64,000 nucleotides of DNA from Kosakonia pseudosacchari. GTDB lineage: Bacteria > Pseudomonadota > Gammaproteobacteria > Enterobacterales > Enterobacteriaceae. This document shows, in pieces, positions 9,390 to 20,587 of this stretch; within the stretch, counting starts at the first letter, position 1, and the number at the start of each line of letters is the position of its first letter. A program made the translations under genes and the position numbers. The stretch lies in the NCBI RefSeq assembly GCF_900184035.1, contig NZ_FXWP01000020.1:1-64000 (forward strand). Reading direction: 5' to 3'. The notes under the pieces were generated by a model that saw only the letters and a list, made by a program, of their open reading frames with translations, was not told where the DNA came from and searched no databases.

Positions 9390-9614
9390 GGTAAATCCCC
9401 GGATGGTTTGATACCTGACAAGGTTAACAGCTTGTCAATGGGATAATGGCGGTAAATAGCGATAAAAAACCAGGTTATTTGAGGCATAGAAAATTCGGAT
9501 TCATCAAATAATGACACTGCCAGTTAATGGACATTTGTCGAGTTTGCCGACCCGGGAGTCTGTTTTGTTTCTCAACTCAAATAACAACATCCACCCAGAG
9601 TTACGAGGTGCGCA

Positions 9615-11315
9615 ATGAGTGCGACTGCAACAACTGCACCGCAGAATAAATCTCTTGAGTGGCTTAACCGCTTACGCGCGAACCCCAAAATTCCTTTAAT
9701 GGTGGCCGCTGCAGCAGCGGTTGCCATTGTTGTTGCTATGGTACTGTGGGCGAAAAGCCCGGACTACCGCACGCTTTATAGCAACCTGTCCGATCAGGAC
9801 GGCGGCGCTATCGTCACCCAATTGACGCAGATGAACGTCCCCTACCGCTTTGCTGACGGTAGCGGTGCTATTGAAGTTCCCGCCGATAAAGTCCAGGAAC
9901 TGCGCCTGAAACTGGCTCAACAGGGGCTGCCGAAAGGCGGCGCTGTCGGTTTTGAACTGCTGGATCAGGAAAAATTTGGTATCAGCCAGTTCAGCGAACA
10001 AGTGAACTACCAGCGTGCGCTGGAAGGCGAACTGGCGCGCACCATCGAAGCACTCGGCCCGGTAAAAGGCGCGCGCGTTCACCTCGCGATGCCAAAACCG
10101 TCGCTGTTCGTGCGCGAACAGAAAGCCCCTTCCGCGTCCGTCACGGTGAATTTACAGCCGGGACGCGCGCTGGATGACGGCCAGATCAGCGCCGTCGTAC
10201 ACCTCGTTTCCAGCGCGGTGGCTGGTTTGCCGCCGGGCAACGTTACCGTTGTCGATCAGAGCGGTCGTCTGCTGACCCAATCCGGCGTTGCCGGTCGTGA
10301 CCTGAATGATGCGCAACTGAAATACACCGCCGACGTTGAAGGCCGTATCCAGCGTCGTATCGAAGCGATCCTTGGGCCTATCGTGGGTAACGGCAACGTT
10401 CACGCGCAGGTAACGGCGAAACTCGACTTTTCGAATAAAGAGCAGACGGAAGAGCAATACACGCCAAACGGCGGCGATCCGTCACAGGCAGTGCTGCGTT
10501 CGCGTCAGGTAAACAGCAGCGAGCAGATTGGCGGCCAGTACCCTGGCGGCGTTCCGGGTGCGTTGTCGAACCAGCCTGCCCCGGCGAATAGCGCGCCGAT
10601 CACCACGCCGCCTGCCAATCAGCAGAACGGCCAGCAGAATCAAAATGCGCAGGGTCAGCAAGGCACGAGCACGGCAAGCACCACCACCGGGCCGCGTAAC
10701 ACCACGCATAACGAAACCAATAACTACGAAGTCGACCGTACGATCCGCCACACCAAAATGAATGTTGGCGATATCGAGCGCCTCTCTGTGGCGGTGGTGG
10801 TCAACTATCGTTCGCTGCCGGGTGGCAAAACCGCCGCGCTGACAGCCGACCAGATTAAACAGATTGAAGATTTGACTCGCGAAGCGATGGGTTACACCGA
10901 GAAACGCGGTGACACCCTGAACGTCGTCAACTCGCCGTTCAACGCAACGGACGATCTCGGTGGTCAGCTCCCATTCTGGCAGCAGCAGTCGTTTATCGAA
11001 CAGCTGATGTCCGCAGGTCGCTGGTTGCTGGTTCTCATCGTGGCGTGGCTGCTGTGGCGTAAAGCGGTTCGTCCGCAGCTGGTACGCCGCCAGGAAGAGG
11101 CGAAAGCCCTGCAGGAAGCGCAACAGGCCAAAGCGGAAATCGAAGAATCGGTGGAAGTGCGCCTCAGCAAAGACGAGCAGAACCAGCAACGTCGCTCTAA
11201 CCAGCGCCTGAGCGCCGAGGTAATGAGCCAGCGTATTCGCGAAATGTCAGATAACGATCCGCGCGTCGTGGCGCTGGTCATTCGCCAGTGGATGAGTAAC
11301 GAACATGAGCAATAA
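9615..11315 (+). CDS. fliF: flagellar MS-ring protein FliF
   Basis: FliF forms the membrane MS ring, the base on which the rotor and export gate assemble. The 566-residue product has a first transmembrane helix near residues 30-46, ring-building motif domains in the periplasmic part ([16 protein letters not shown]...), a low-complexity Gln/Asn/Ser/Thr stretch around 315-370, and a second membrane helix near 460-475. The cytoplasmic tail that binds FliG ends [19 protein letters not shown]. It is slightly longer than E. coli FliF (552), the excess being in the low-complexity part. First gene of fliFGHIJK. Confidence 0.97.
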   Translation: MSATATTAPQNKSLEWLNRLRANPKIPLMVAAAAAVAIVVAMVLWAKSPDYRTLYSNLSDQDGGAIVTQLTQMNVPYRFADGSGAIEVPADKVQELRLKLAQQGLPKGGAVGFELLDQEKFGISQFSEQVNYQRALEGELARTIEALGPVKGARVHLAMPKPSLFVREQKAPSASVTVNLQPGRALDDGQISAVVHLVSSAVAGLPPGNVTVVDQSGRLLTQSGVAGRDLNDAQLKYTADVEGRIQRRIEAILGPIVGNGNVHAQVTAKLDFSNKEQTEEQYTPNGGDPSQAVLRSRQVNSSEQIGGQYPGGVPGALSNQPAPANSAPITTPPANQQNGQQNQNAQGQQGTSTASTTTGPRNTTHNETNNYEVDRTIRHTKMNVGDIERLSVAVVVNYRSLPGGKTAALTADQIKQIEDLTREAMGYTEKRGDTLNVVNSPFNATDDLGGQLPFWQQQSFIEQLMSAGRWLLVLIVAWLLWRKAVRPQLVRRQEEAKALQEAQQAKAEIEESVEVRLSKDEQNQQRRSNQRLSAEVMSQRIREMSDNDPRVVALVIRQWMSNEHEQ

Positions 11316-12303
11316 TCTTTCCGGAACGGACAAAAGCGTCATCCTGCTGATGACCATTGGCGAAGATCGCGCGGCTGAGGTGTTCAAACACCTCTCCGCC
11401 CGCGAAGTCCAGCACTTGAGTACCGCGATGGCCAGCGTACGTCAGATCTCCAACAAACAGCTGATGGACGTGTTGCAGGAGTTCGAGAACGAAGCGGAAC
11501 AATTCGCGGCGCTGAACATCAACGCCAACGATTACCTGCGTTCGGTGCTGGTGAAAGCCCTTGGCGAAGAGCGTGCTTCCAGCCTGCTGGAAGATATTCT
11601 CGAAACGCGCGATACCACCAGCGGCATCGAGACGCTCAACTTTATGGAGCCGCAGAGCGCCGCCGACCTTATCCGCGACGAACACCCGCAGATCATCGCC
11701 ACTATCCTTGTGCACCTCAAACGTTCTCAGGCGGCGGATATCCTTGCGCTGTTTGACGAGCGTATGCGCCACGATGTGATGCTGCGTATTGCCACCTTCG
11801 GCGGCGTACAGCCTGCTGCGCTGGCGGAACTGACCGAAGTGCTGAACAACCTGCTCGACGGCCAGAACCTCAAACGCAGCAAAATGGGCGGCGTGAGAAC
11901 CGCGGCGGAAATCATCAACCTGATGAAAACGCAGCAGGAAGAAGCCGTTATTACCGCCGTTCGCGAGTTCGACGGCGAACTGGCGCAGAAAATTATCGAC
12001 GAGATGTTCCTGTTCGAAAACCTGGTGGATGTGGACGACCGCAGCATCCAGCGCCTGCTGCAGGAAGTGGATTCCGAATCCCTGCTGGTTGCCCTCAAAG
12101 GCGCCGAGCAGCCACTGCGCGAGAAATTCCTGCGCAACATGTCGCAGCGTGCGGCAGATATCCTGCGCGACGACCTGGCCAACCGTGGGCCGGTGCGTCT
12201 GTCTCAGGTGGAAAACGAACAGAAAGCCATCCTGCTCATCGTTCGCCGTCTGGCGGAGACCGGCGAGATGGTAATTGGCAGCGGCGAGGATACCTATGTC
12301 TAA
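11305..12303 (+). CDS. fliG: flagellar rotor switch protein FliG
   Basis: FliG couples the rotor to the stator: the N-domain binds FliF, the middle domain with its EHPQ motif ([11 protein letters not shown]) binds FliM, and the C-domain carries the charged torque helix ([20 protein letters not shown]). The 332-residue length is normal. The start overlaps the end of fliF by 11 bases, implying coupled translation of ring and switch. The large antisense frame over this gene is a composition artefact. Confidence 0.97.
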   Translation: MSNNLSGTDKSVILLMTIGEDRAAEVFKHLSAREVQHLSTAMASVRQISNKQLMDVLQEFENEAEQFAALNINANDYLRSVLVKALGEERASSLLEDILETRDTTSGIETLNFMEPQSAADLIRDEHPQIIATILVHLKRSQAADILALFDERMRHDVMLRIATFGGVQPAALAELTEVLNNLLDGQNLKRSKMGGVRTAAEIINLMKTQQEEAVITAVREFDGELAQKIIDEMFLFENLVDVDDRSIQRLLQEVDSESLLVALKGAEQPLREKFLRNMSQRAADILRDDLANRGPVRLSQVENEQKAILLIVRRLAETGEMVIGSGEDTYV

Positions 12304-13012
12304 TGAATTGCCGTGGAAAGTCTGGAAGCCGGACGATTTGGCACTGCCGCTGGCTGCCGAGTTCGCTCCCCTGCTGACGAAAGAGTCTTCGTCAGCCGAT
12401 GAAGCGGACGGCGAAGAAGACGAGATATCCCAGGAGCAGAAGCTGCAACAGCAGCTGGCGCAGATCCAGATGCAGGCGCACGACGCCGGGTATAACGCCG
12501 GTCTGGCGGAAGGCCGCAAAGCCGGTCACGACGTCGGCTATCAGGAAGGGCTGGCGCAGGGGCGCGAAGATGGTCTCAATCAGGCACGCCAGCAACAGGC
12601 GCCGATCCATGCGCGTATGCAGCAGCTGGTCAGCGAATTCCAGTACACGCTGGATGCGCTGGACAGCGTTATCGCCTCGCGTCTGATGCAGATGGCGCTG
12701 GAAGCCGCGCGCCAGGTGTTAGGCCAGGTGCCGGTTGTTGATAACAGCGCGCTGATTAAGCAGATCCAGCATTTAATTCAGCAGGAACCGCTGTTCAGCG
12801 GGAAACCGCAGTTACGCGTGCATCCGGACGACTTGCAACGCGTGGAAGAGATGCTTGGCGCAACCCTCAGCCTGCACGGCTGGCGTTTGCGTGGTGACCC
12901 GACCCTGCATCCGGGCGGGTGCAAGGTTTCCGCCGATGAAGGCGATCTTGACGCCAGCGTAGCAACACGCTGGCAGGAACTGTGCCGTCTGGCGGCGCCG
13001 GGAGTAGTTTAA
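12296..13012 (+). CDS. fliH: flagellar export ATPase regulator FliH
   Basis: FliH binds the ATPase FliI as a dimer and tethers it to the C-ring and export gate. The ATG at 12296 gives a 238-residue product starting [16 protein letters not shown], the conserved FliH start; the segment around residues 62-90 has repeated GxxxG-type glycines ([18 protein letters not shown]), typical of the FliH stalk. It overlaps fliG by 8 bases and fliI by one base. Confidence 0.95.
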   Translation: MSNELPWKVWKPDDLALPLAAEFAPLLTKESSSADEADGEEDEISQEQKLQQQLAQIQMQAHDAGYNAGLAEGRKAGHDVGYQEGLAQGREDGLNQARQQQAPIHARMQQLVSEFQYTLDALDSVIASRLMQMALEAARQVLGQVPVVDNSALIKQIQHLIQQEPLFSGKPQLRVHPDDLQRVEEMLGATLSLHGWRLRGDPTLHPGGCKVSADEGDLDASVATRWQELCRLAAPGVV

Positions 13013-14382
13013 TGACCGCACGTTTGACCCGCTGGCTCACGACGCTGGATAACTTTGAAGTCAAAATGGCGCAGCTGCCCGCTGTGCGCCGTTATGGTCG
13101 GCTGACCCGCGCGACAGGTCTGGTGCTGGAAGCCACCGGCCTGCAACTGCCGCTGGGCGCGACCTGCATTATTGAGCGTCAGGACGGTGTCGAAACGCGC
13201 GAAGTCGAATGTGAAGTGGTTGGCTTCAACGGCCAGCGCCTGTTTTTAATGCCGCTGGAAGAAGTCGAAGGTATTTTGCCTGGCGCGCGCGTCTATGCCC
13301 GCAGCGTGTTAGGTGATGGTTTGCAAAGCGGTAAACAACTGCCGCTCGGCCCTGCCCTGCTTGGCCGCGTGCTGGATGGCGGCGGCAAGCCGCTCGACGG
13401 CCTGCCGGCACCGGAAACCGGTGAGACCGGCGCGCTGGTCACCCAGCCGTTTAACCCTTTACAACGTACGCCGATTGAGCATGTGCTCGATACCGGCGTT
13501 CGCGCCATTAACGCGCTGCTGACCGTCGGACGTGGCCAGCGTATGGGCCTGTTCGCCGGTTCCGGCGTCGGTAAAAGCGTGTTGTTAGGCATGATGGCCC
13601 GTTATACCCAGGCCGACGTTATCGTCGTGGGGCTGATTGGTGAACGTGGCCGCGAAGTAAAAGATTTTATCGAGAACATCCTTGGCGCTGAAGGCCGCGC
13701 ACGCTCGGTGGTGATTGCCGCCCCGGCAGACGTTTCTCCTTTATTGCGTATGCAGGGCGCTGCGTACGCGACGCGCATTGCTGAAGATTTCCGCGACCGC
13801 GGTCAGCATGTGCTTCTGATCATGGACTCCCTGACGCGTTATGCCATGGCGCAGCGTGAAATCGCGCTGGCAATTGGCGAACCGCCAGCGACGAAAGGTT
13901 ATCCCCCTTCTGTCTTCGCCAAATTACCGGCGCTGGTGGAACGCGCGGGGAACGGTATTCACGGCGGCGGTTCGATCACCGCGTTTTATACCGTTCTGAC
14001 CGAAGGGGATGACCAGCAAGATCCGATCGCTGACTCCGCACGAGCCATTCTTGATGGGCACATTGTCTTGTCTCGCCGCCTGGCGGAAGCTGGTCACTAC
14101 CCGGCGATTGACATTGAAGCCTCTATCAGCCGTGCGATGACAGCGTTAATTACGGAACAACATTACGCCAGAGTCCGGAACTTTAAACAGTTGCTGTCGA
14201 GCTTCCAACGTAACCGCGATCTGGTGAGCGTTGGCGCATATGCGCGCGGTAGCGACCCAATGCTGGATAAAGCCATCGCATTGTGGCCACACCTGGAAGC
14301 CTTCCTGCAGCAGGGCATTTTTGAACGTGCCGGGTGGGAAGATTCAATGCAGGCATTAGAGCTGATCTTCCCGACAGTCTAA
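13012..14382 (+). CDS. fliI: flagellum-specific ATPase FliI
   Basis: FliI is the hexameric ATPase of flagellar type III export, related to the F1 beta subunit. The ATG at 13012 gives 456 residues starting [15 protein letters not shown]. Seen: Walker [10 protein letters not shown] near residue 180, Walker B-type [17 protein letters not shown], and the family pattern [18 protein letters not shown]. The start overlaps the fliH stop. Confidence 0.97.
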   Translation: MTARLTRWLTTLDNFEVKMAQLPAVRRYGRLTRATGLVLEATGLQLPLGATCIIERQDGVETREVECEVVGFNGQRLFLMPLEEVEGILPGARVYARSVLGDGLQSGKQLPLGPALLGRVLDGGGKPLDGLPAPETGETGALVTQPFNPLQRTPIEHVLDTGVRAINALLTVGRGQRMGLFAGSGVGKSVLLGMMARYTQADVIVVGLIGERGREVKDFIENILGAEGRARSVVIAAPADVSPLLRMQGAAYATRIAEDFRDRGQHVLLIMDSLTRYAMAQREIALAIGEPPATKGYPPSVFAKLPALVERAGNGIHGGGSITAFYTVLTEGDDQQDPIADSARAILDGHIVLSRRLAEAGHYPAIDIEASISRAMTALITEQHYARVRNFKQLLSSFQRNRDLVSVGAYARGSDPMLDKAIALWPHLEAFLQQGIFERAGWEDSMQALELIFPTV

Positions 14383-14401
14383 GGTAGTGGAGAGCTGACT
14401 T

Positions 14402-14845
14402 ATGACGCAAAACAGCGCATTAACGACGCTAAAGGATTTGGCAGAGAAAGAAGTTGACGACGCCGCCCTGAAACTGGGCGAAATGCGTCGCGGCTGCCAG
14501 CAAGCGGAAGAGCAATTAAAAATGCTGATTGAATATCAGCATGAGTATCGCAGCAGTCTGAATAACAACATGAGCCAGGGGATTGATAACCAACGCTGGC
14601 AGAATTATCAGCAGTTTATTCAGACGCTGGAAAAAGCGATTGAGCAGCACCGTCAGCAGTTAGCGCAGTGGAATGAAAAAGTCGATAGTGCGCTGGGTAG
14701 CTGGCGTGAAAAGAAACAACGTTTACAAGCCTGGCAAACCTTGCAGGACCGACAAAGCGCCGCGGCGTTACTGGCGGAAAACCGTCTCGATCAGAAAAAA
14801 ATGGATGAATTTGCACAGCGCGCGTCCCTGAGGAAAATAGAATGA
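14402..14845 (+). CDS. fliJ: flagellar export chaperone FliJ
   Basis: FliJ is the coiled-coil stalk of the FliI ring and is structurally like the gamma subunit of F1. The 147-residue product is almost entirely helical with heptad-like charge patterns and lacks a signal peptide. A GGAGAG site precedes the ATG at 14402. It overlaps fliK by 4 bases (ATGA). Confidence 0.94.
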   Translation: MTQNSALTTLKDLAEKEVDDAALKLGEMRRGCQQAEEQLKMLIEYQHEYRSSLNNNMSQGIDNQRWQNYQQFIQTLEKAIEQHRQQLAQWNEKVDSALGSWREKKQRLQAWQTLQDRQSAAALLAENRLDQKKMDEFAQRASLRKIE

Positions 14846-16113
14846 TCAACTTGTCAAAACTGTTAATGACAGAATCCGATGCCACCACCGGTGTGCAAGC
14901 CGGCAAAAGCGGCGGCGATTCTGCACAAGATTTCCTCGCTCTGCTGACGGGTGCAATGACCGGCGGCCAGGGACAGGAGAGCGATGCGCCCATCACGCTT
15001 GCCGATCTGCAAGCCGCAGCCCTGAGCGGCAAGCTGGCGAAAGGCAACCTGGCGGCAACCGCAGCCACCGGCGAAGAGACGCAGGCACAAACGCCGGCGC
15101 AAAAACTGGCGGAACTGCTGGCGCGCCAGAGCGCGAAAAGCGATGTAATGGCATCGGCAGCAAGCGACGCCGATGTGCAAAAACTGTTTTCTGGCCTGAC
15201 GCCTGCGGCGAAAACCGATGTGCTGGCCGCGTTAAGCAAAACGGCCAAAGCCGGTGACAGCGAAAACAAAACCGATTTAAGTGATGAAGAGCTGGCAGGG
15301 TTAAGCGCGCTGATGGCGATGCTGCCGCATCAACAAGCCGCGCAGTTGAACACCGCCAGCGCACAACCGGTAAGTGCCAGCAGCAGCGTTGATGTCGCCA
15401 AAGCAGCGAACCGCGCACTGAACACCAGTTCACTGACGGCAGATACCGATTTACCGCGTGGCAGTACGAAAAACGACAGCGCTGCCGGCACCACGCCGTT
15501 CCATGTAGCGGATGATGCCCAGCAGACGGCGGTGCTCGCTTCCTCGTCTGCGGCGGTGAAGAAAGATAATGACAATGCGCTGCAAACCACCAATACCACT
15601 GCCAGCATCGCGCCGGTGACCACCACCGCCAGCGCCGCGCAGGCCAGCACGCCTGTCGCCGCACCGGTTGTCAGCGCTCCGCTGGGTAGCCATGAGTGGC
15701 AGCAGAATATCAGCCAGCATGTCACGCTCTTTACCCGTCAGGGTCAGCAGAGCGCGGAGCTGCGTCTGCATCCGGAAGATCTGGGCCAGGTGCAGATCTC
15801 CATTAAGCTCGAAGATAACCAGGCGCAGTTGCAGATGGTGTCGGCGCACAGCCATGTTCGCCAGGCACTGGAAGCGGCGCTGCCGATGCTGCGTACGTCG
15901 CTTGCAGAAAGCGGTATTCAGTTGGGTCAGAGCAATATCAGCAGTGAGTCTTTTGCCGGTCAGCAGCAACAGCAGGCCTCGCAACAGCAGCAACAGGCTT
16001 CACGTTCGGGCTCAGGCGATCTGTTTGGCACGGATGATGGCGACGCGTTAGTCGCCCCGGCGAGCCTGCAATCTGCAGCTCGAGGTAACGGCGCAGTCGA
16101 CATCTTTGCCTAA
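14842..16113 (+). CDS. fliK: flagellar hook-length control protein FliK
   Basis: FliK is the molecular ruler that sets hook length and switches export specificity by acting on FlhB. The 423-residue product has the expected shape: Ala/Ser/Thr/Gln-rich, poorly conserved N-terminal and middle parts, then the conserved C-terminal FlgD/FliK switch domain ([21 protein letters not shown]...[18 protein letters not shown]). A Gln-rich run (about residues 373-389) follows. Last gene of the fliF operon. Confidence 0.93.
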   Translation: MINLSKLLMTESDATTGVQAGKSGGDSAQDFLALLTGAMTGGQGQESDAPITLADLQAAALSGKLAKGNLAATAATGEETQAQTPAQKLAELLARQSAKSDVMASAASDADVQKLFSGLTPAAKTDVLAALSKTAKAGDSENKTDLSDEELAGLSALMAMLPHQQAAQLNTASAQPVSASSSVDVAKAANRALNTSSLTADTDLPRGSTKNDSAAGTTPFHVADDAQQTAVLASSSAAVKKDNDNALQTTNTTASIAPVTTTASAAQASTPVAAPVVSAPLGSHEWQQNISQHVTLFTRQGQQSAELRLHPEDLGQVQISIKLEDNQAQLQMVSAHSHVRQALEAALPMLRTSLAESGIQLGQSNISSESFAGQQQQQASQQQQQASRSGSGDLFGTDDGDALVAPASLQSAARGNGAVDIFA

Positions 16114-16128
16114 ACGCCAGAGGTAGCA

Positions 16129-16181
16129 TGATTATCCCCGTCTTTTCCACCCTTTGACGGGAGCAGGACACGGGATAATCA
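16129..16181 (+). other. inverted repeat between fliK and fliL
   Basis: TGATTATCCCCGT (16129-16141) and ACGGGATAATCA (16170-16181) pair over 12 positions with one bulge and a 28-base loop. It starts 15 bases after fliK. There is no T tract, so it is not a standard terminator; it could mark an mRNA processing or stability site at the boundary of the fliFGHIJK and fliLMNOPQR units. Confidence 0.5.
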
Positions 16182-16216
16182 GCTCATAAGCAGTACTAAC
16201 AGGAAGCCCGTAACAG

Positions 16217-16684
16217 ATGACTGACTCCGCTATTAACAAAAAACGTAAGCGCTCTATCTGGATCCCGCTGCTGGTGTTAATCACACTCGCAGCTTGCGCC
16301 ACCGCTGGCTATAGTTACTGGCGTATGCAACAGAAACCTGCGGCTAACGCAAAAGTGGAAGCGCCTCCTCCGCCAGCGCCGGTTTTCTTCGCTCTCGACA
16401 CCTTTACCGTGAACCTGGGCGATGCTGACCGCGTGTTGTATGTCGGTATCACACTGCGTCTGAAAGATGACGCGACGCGCGCCAGACTGAGCGAATACCT
16501 GCCGGAAGTGCGTAGCCGCTTGTTGATGTTGTTCTCACGTCAGGACGCAGCACAGCTTGCAACCAACGAAGGCAAGCAGAACCTTGCTACCGCGATTAAA
16601 GAGACGATCGCAACGCCATTAGTGCCAGGACAGCCGAAGCAGGAAGTCACTGACGTTCTTTATACAGCTTTCATTTTGCGGTAA
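16217..16684 (+). CDS. fliL: flagellar basal-body protein FliL
   Basis: FliL is a single-pass inner-membrane protein that surrounds the stator units and supports motor output at high load. The 155-residue product has a basic start (KKRKRSIW), one membrane helix at about residues 17-36, a Pro-rich linker ([11 protein letters not shown]), and a stomatin-like periplasmic domain ending [11 protein letters not shown]. First gene of fliLMNOPQR. Confidence 0.95.
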   Translation: MTDSAINKKRKRSIWIPLLVLITLAACATAGYSYWRMQQKPAANAKVEAPPPPAPVFFALDTFTVNLGDADRVLYVGITLRLKDDATRARLSEYLPEVRSRLLMLFSRQDAAQLATNEGKQNLATAIKETIATPLVPGQPKQEVTDVLYTAFILR

Positions 16685-16688
16685 AGAC

Positions 16689-17693
16689 ATGGGCGATAGC
16701 ATTCTTTCTCAGGCCGAAATCGATGCGCTGCTCAACGGAGACAGCGATAAGAGTGATGATCCGCAACCGGGTATGGGTGGCGATAGTGATATTCGCCCCT
16801 ATGATCCCAATACCCAGCGCCGCGTGGTGCGTGAGCGTCTGCAAGCGCTGGAGATCATCAACGAGCGTTTTGCGCGTCAGTTCCGTATGGGGTTGTTTAA
16901 CCTGCTGCGTCGTAGCCCGGATATCACCGTCGGCGCGATCCGCATCCAGCCCTATCACGAGTTTGCGCGTAACTTACCCGTTCCGACCAACCTGAACTTG
17001 ATTCACCTGAAACCCCTGCGTGGCACCGGCTTGTTTGTTTTCTCACCAAGCCTGGTGTTTATCGCCGTGGATAACTTGTTCGGTGGCGACGGGCGTTTTC
17101 CAACGAAAGTGGAAGGCCGTGAATTTACGCACACTGAACAGCGCGTCATCAATCGCATGCTGAAGCTGGCGCTCGAAGCCTATAGCGACGCGTGGAAGGC
17201 GATTAACCCGCTGGACGTGGAGTATGTGCGTTCGGAAATGCAGGTCAAATTTACCAACATTACGACATCGCCGAACGATATCGTCGTCAATACCCCGTTC
17301 CATGTTGAGATCGGTAACCTGACGGGTGAGTTCAATATCTGTCTGCCGTTCAGCATGATAGAACCGCTGCGCGAAATGCTGGTCAACCCGCCGCTGGAAA
17401 ACTCACGCAGTGAAGACCAGAACTGGCGTGACAATTTGGTGCGTCAGGTTCAGCACTCTGAACTGAATTTGATTGCCAATTTCGCGGATATTCCCCTGCG
17501 CCTGTCGCAGATACTTAAGCTCCAACCCGGCGATGTGCTGCCGATTGATAAACCCGATCGCATTATCGCTCATGTGGACGGCGTACCGGTGTTAACGAGC
17601 CAGTATGGTACGGTCAACGGACAATATGCGTTACGTGTAGAGCACTTGATAAACCCGATTTTGAATTCGCTGAATGAGGAACAGCCCAAATGA
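16689..17693 (+). CDS. fliM: flagellar motor switch protein FliM
   Basis: FliM makes the wall of the C-ring and receives phosphorylated CheY. The 334-residue product begins MGDSILSQAEIDALLNGD, the conserved CheY-binding peptide. A CheC-like middle domain (FARQFRMGLFNLLRR...) and a C-terminal SpoA domain follow. It starts 4 bases after fliL and overlaps fliN by 4 bases. Confidence 0.97.
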   Translation: MGDSILSQAEIDALLNGDSDKSDDPQPGMGGDSDIRPYDPNTQRRVVRERLQALEIINERFARQFRMGLFNLLRRSPDITVGAIRIQPYHEFARNLPVPTNLNLIHLKPLRGTGLFVFSPSLVFIAVDNLFGGDGRFPTKVEGREFTHTEQRVINRMLKLALEAYSDAWKAINPLDVEYVRSEMQVKFTNITTSPNDIVVNTPFHVEIGNLTGEFNICLPFSMIEPLREMLVNPPLENSRSEDQNWRDNLVRQVQHSELNLIANFADIPLRLSQILKLQPGDVLPIDKPDRIIAHVDGVPVLTSQYGTVNGQYALRVEHLINPILNSLNEEQPK

Positions 17694-18106
17694 GTGATAT
17701 GAACAATCCGTCCGATGAGAACAGCGGAGCACTGGACGATCTGTGGGCTGACGCGTTGAACGAACAAAAAACCACTCCCGCTACGAAAAGCGCGGCCGAT
17801 GCCGTGTTCCAGCAGCTCGGCGGTGGTGATGTTGGCGGCACTCTCCAGGATATCGACCTGATTATGGATATCCCGGTCAAACTGACCGTGGAACTGGGTC
17901 GTACGCGTATGACAATTAAAGAGCTGCTGCGTTTGACGCAGGGTTCCGTGGTGGCACTTGACGGGCTGGCGGGCGAACCGCTGGATATCCTGATCAACGG
18001 TTATCTGATTGCTCAGGGTGAAGTGGTGGTCGTTGCGGATAAATACGGCGTACGTATCACCGATATCATCACCCCTTCCGAGCGTATGCGTCGTTTGAGC
18101 CGCTGA
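17690..18106 (+). CDS. fliN: flagellar motor switch protein FliN
   Basis: FliN completes the base of the C-ring and provides the docking site for FliH. The 138-residue product has an acidic N-terminus and a C-terminal SpoA domain (MDIPVKLTVELGRTRMTIKELL...INGYLIAQGEVVVVADKYGVRI). It overlaps fliM by 4 bases. Confidence 0.97.
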   Translation: MSDMNNPSDENSGALDDLWADALNEQKTTPATKSAADAVFQQLGGGDVGGTLQDIDLIMDIPVKLTVELGRTRMTIKELLRLTQGSVVALDGLAGEPLDILINGYLIAQGEVVVVADKYGVRITDIITPSERMRRLSR

Positions 18107-18113
18107 GTCGAGC

Positions 18114-18488
18114 ATGAAAACACAGGCCACGGTTTCCCAACCGTCTGCCCTTTCCGGTTCGCCACTGTTGCAGGTCAGTGGCGCGCTGTTTGGCATGATC
18201 GCGTTAATTTTGATTATCGCGTGGCTTGCCAAACGCCTTGGCCTCGGCGGCAAAACCGCCAGCGGCCGGGGTTTAAAAGTGACCGCCAGCACCACGGTTG
18301 GCCCGCGTGAACGCGTGGTGATTGTGGATGTTGAGGATGCACGCCTGGTGCTGGGCGTTACGCCCACCAACATCAATCTGTTGCACAAACTTCCTCCCGC
18401 ACCCGCAGAAAGTGAAGACGTGAACGTGAAAAATGTGGATTTCCAGACCGTGATGAAGAATTTGCTTAAGCGTTCCGGGAGATCCTGA
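18114..18488 (+). CDS. fliO: flagellar export gate assembly protein FliO
   Basis: FliO is a small bitopic membrane protein that helps FliP rings assemble. The 124-residue product has one hydrophobic helix ([19 protein letters not shown], about residues 23-41) and a cytoplasmic domain with the family pattern [20 protein letters not shown]. It starts 7 bases after fliN and overlaps fliP by one base. Confidence 0.93.
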   Translation: MKTQATVSQPSALSGSPLLQVSGALFGMIALILIIAWLAKRLGLGGKTASGRGLKVTASTTVGPRERVVIVDVEDARLVLGVTPTNINLLHKLPPAPAESEDVNVKNVDFQTVMKNLLKRSGRS

Positions 18489-19225
18489 TGCGCCGTTTGT
18501 TCTCTTTTGCGCTGGCCGGATTATGGCTGGTTGCCCCTGCGGCATTTGCACAACTTCCGGGTTTGATTAGCCAGCCGATAGCCGGTGGTGGCCAGAGCTG
18601 GTCGCTGCCGGTGCAGACGCTGGTATTTATTACCTCGCTTACCTTCCTGCCCGCCATTTTGCTGATGATGACCAGCTTCACCCGCATCATCATTGTGTTC
18701 GGCCTGCTGCGAAACGCGCTGGGAACACCGTCTGCGCCGCCGAACCAGGTGCTGCTTGGGCTGGCACTGTTTTTGACCTTTTTTATTATGTCGCCGGTGA
18801 TCGACAAGATTTATACCGACGCCTATCAGCCGTTTAGCGAGAATAAAATCTCCGTCGATGTGGCGCTGGAACGCGGCGCGCAGCCGCTGCGCGAATTTAT
18901 GCTGCGCCAGACGCGCGAAGCCGATTTGGCGCTGTTTGCCCGTCTGTCTAATAGCCCGCCGATTCAGGGTCCGGAAGCCGTATCAATGCGTATTCTGTTG
19001 CCCGCTTATGTGACCAGCGAGCTGAAAACCGCCTTTCAGATTGGCTTTACGATATTTATTCCGTTCCTGATTATCGATCTGGTGATCGCCAGCGTCCTGA
19101 TGGCGCTCGGGATGATGATGGTACCGCCCGCAACCATTGCCCTGCCGTTCAAACTGATGCTGTTTGTGCTGGTCGATGGCTGGCAGCTACTGGTCAGCTC
19201 GCTCGCCCAGAGCTTTTACAGTTAG
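18488..19225 (+). CDS. fliP: flagellar export gate protein FliP
   Basis: FliP is the main ring subunit of the export gate (FliP5Q4R1). The 245-residue product has a cleavable signal peptide (to about residue 21, PAAFAQ), four membrane helices and highly conserved stretches such as [20 protein letters not shown] and [20 protein letters not shown]. Immediately followed by fliQ and fliR. Confidence 0.97.
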   Translation: MRRLFSFALAGLWLVAPAAFAQLPGLISQPIAGGGQSWSLPVQTLVFITSLTFLPAILLMMTSFTRIIIVFGLLRNALGTPSAPPNQVLLGLALFLTFFIMSPVIDKIYTDAYQPFSENKISVDVALERGAQPLREFMLRQTREADLALFARLSNSPPIQGPEAVSMRILLPAYVTSELKTAFQIGFTIFIPFLIIDLVIASVLMALGMMMVPPATIALPFKLMLFVLVDGWQLLVSSLAQSFYS

Positions 19226-19234
19226 GAGTAAGCG

Positions 19235-19504
19235 ATGACACCAGAATCGGTCATGATGATGGGCACCGAGGCGATGAAAGTCGCACTCGCGCTCGCTGCC
19301 CCACTGCTGCTGGTTGCGCTGGTTACAGGCCTGGTTATCAGTATTTTGCAGGCGGCGACGCAGATCAACGAAATGACGCTCTCCTTTATCCCGAAAATCA
19401 TCGCCGTGTTTGTCACGATTGTGGTTGCCGGGCCGTGGATGCTGAATTTACTGCTTGATTACATGCGCACCCTGTTCAACAACATTCCTTATATCATCGG
19501 GTAA
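19235..19504 (+). CDS. fliQ: flagellar export gate protein FliQ
   Basis: An 89-residue protein with two membrane helices that packs around the FliP/FliR gate. Starts [18 protein letters not shown]; the second helix is [20 protein letters not shown]. Length and sequence are typical of enterobacterial FliQ. Confidence 0.96.
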   Translation: MTPESVMMMGTEAMKVALALAAPLLLVALVTGLVISILQAATQINEMTLSFIPKIIAVFVTIVVAGPWMLNLLLDYMRTLFNNIPYIIG

Positions 19505-19512
19505 GCCGACTT

Positions 19513-20310
19513 ATGTTGAACGTCACCAGCGATCAGTGGCTGCATTGGATCAGTATGTATTTCTGGCCGCTGCTGCGCGTGATGGCGTTAATTATGACCG
19601 CGCCGATCCTTAGCGAATCGCGTATTCCGCGGCGGATAAAAGTGGGGCTGGGGATTGTGATTACCATCGTCATCGCCCCCACCCTGCCGCCAACGCCGGA
19701 TGTTCCGGTATTCGCCCCGGCGGCACTGTGGCTGGCGCTACAGCAGATCCTGATTGGCGTTGCGCTCGGTTTTACGATGCAGTTCGCCTTTGCGACGATT
19801 CGTACCGCCGGTGAGCTGATTGGCCTGCAAATGGGTCTCTCTTTCGCCACCTTTGTCGACCCCACCAGCCACTTAAACATGCCAGTGCTGGCGCGCATCC
19901 TCGATATGCTGGCGCTGCTGTTGTTCCTCACCTTCAATGGGCATTTGTGGTTAATTTCGATGCTGGTCGATACCTTCCACACGTTGCCGATTGGCGGTAA
20001 CCCGGTAAACAGCAATGCCTACCTGGCGCTGACGCGGGCAGCAGGCATGATCTTCCTCAATGGGTTGATGCTGGCATTACCAGTTATCACATTGCTGCTG
20101 ACCATTAACCTTTCCCTTGGTTTACTGAACCGCATGGCACCGCAATTGTCGGTGTTTGTGATTGGTTTTCCCGTTACGTTAAGCGTTGGGATTTTACTGA
20201 TGGCGGCAATGATGCCGTTAATCGCTCCTTATTGTGAGCGATTATTCAGTGAGATTTTCAATCTGTTAGCTGATATTGTTAGCGAACTTCCACAGAATAG
20301 TAATCCCTGA
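19513..20310 (+). CDS. fliR: flagellar export gate protein FliR
   Basis: FliR is the single-copy subunit of the export gate and shares its fold with a FliP-FliQ fusion. The 265-residue product is strongly hydrophobic with several membrane helices; [24 protein letters not shown] is the conserved core. Last gene of fliLMNOPQR; the 277 bases that follow hold the rcsA control region. Confidence 0.96.
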   Translation: MLNVTSDQWLHWISMYFWPLLRVMALIMTAPILSESRIPRRIKVGLGIVITIVIAPTLPPTPDVPVFAPAALWLALQQILIGVALGFTMQFAFATIRTAGELIGLQMGLSFATFVDPTSHLNMPVLARILDMLALLLFLTFNGHLWLISMLVDTFHTLPIGGNPVNSNAYLALTRAAGMIFLNGLMLALPVITLLLTINLSLGLLNRMAPQLSVFVIGFPVTLSVGILLMAAMMPLIAPYCERLFSEIFNLLADIVSELPQNSNP

Positions 20311-20328
20311 CCTTTAGTAATGCCTTTC

Positions 20329-20342
20329 TGAGGATATTCCTA
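20329..20342 (+). promoter_or_regulatory. RcsAB-like box upstream of rcsA
   Basis: TGAGGATATTCCTA is near-palindromic and resembles the RcsAB box before rcsA in E. coli (core GGAT..TCC). It lies about 246 bases before the rcsA start, a distance similar to that in E. coli, where RcsA and RcsB auto-activate rcsA. Inferred from motif and position only. Confidence 0.55.
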
Positions 20343-20587
20343 AAGTTAAATTTAAAAAACATCCCCCACCATATATCTGGCGCGGCTTATTTGTTTTTAG
20401 CCTTCTCACAGAACGCAACATTTACTTTACTTTAAGATGATTCCTGGCAAATTATACCTAACTTTACGGGATAGTGGGTTCGCCTGAAGTTTCGCGTCGT
20501 ACTTCAGTAATATAAGTTTTTCCTGTATGGCTTCTGAAGCTTCTGGCGGGTGGTGAATTATCGTTACGCATTGAGTGAGGGTATGCC

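Noticed and set aside
11278..12519. 413-codon minus-strand frame opposite fliG/fliH
   Set aside because: It lies antisense to clear flagellar genes; long antisense frames are expected from codon bias in GC-rich DNA, and the product has no recognisable domain.
17570..18388. 272-codon minus-strand frame opposite fliM/fliN/fliO
   Set aside because: Antisense shadow over three overlapping flagellar genes; composition artefact.
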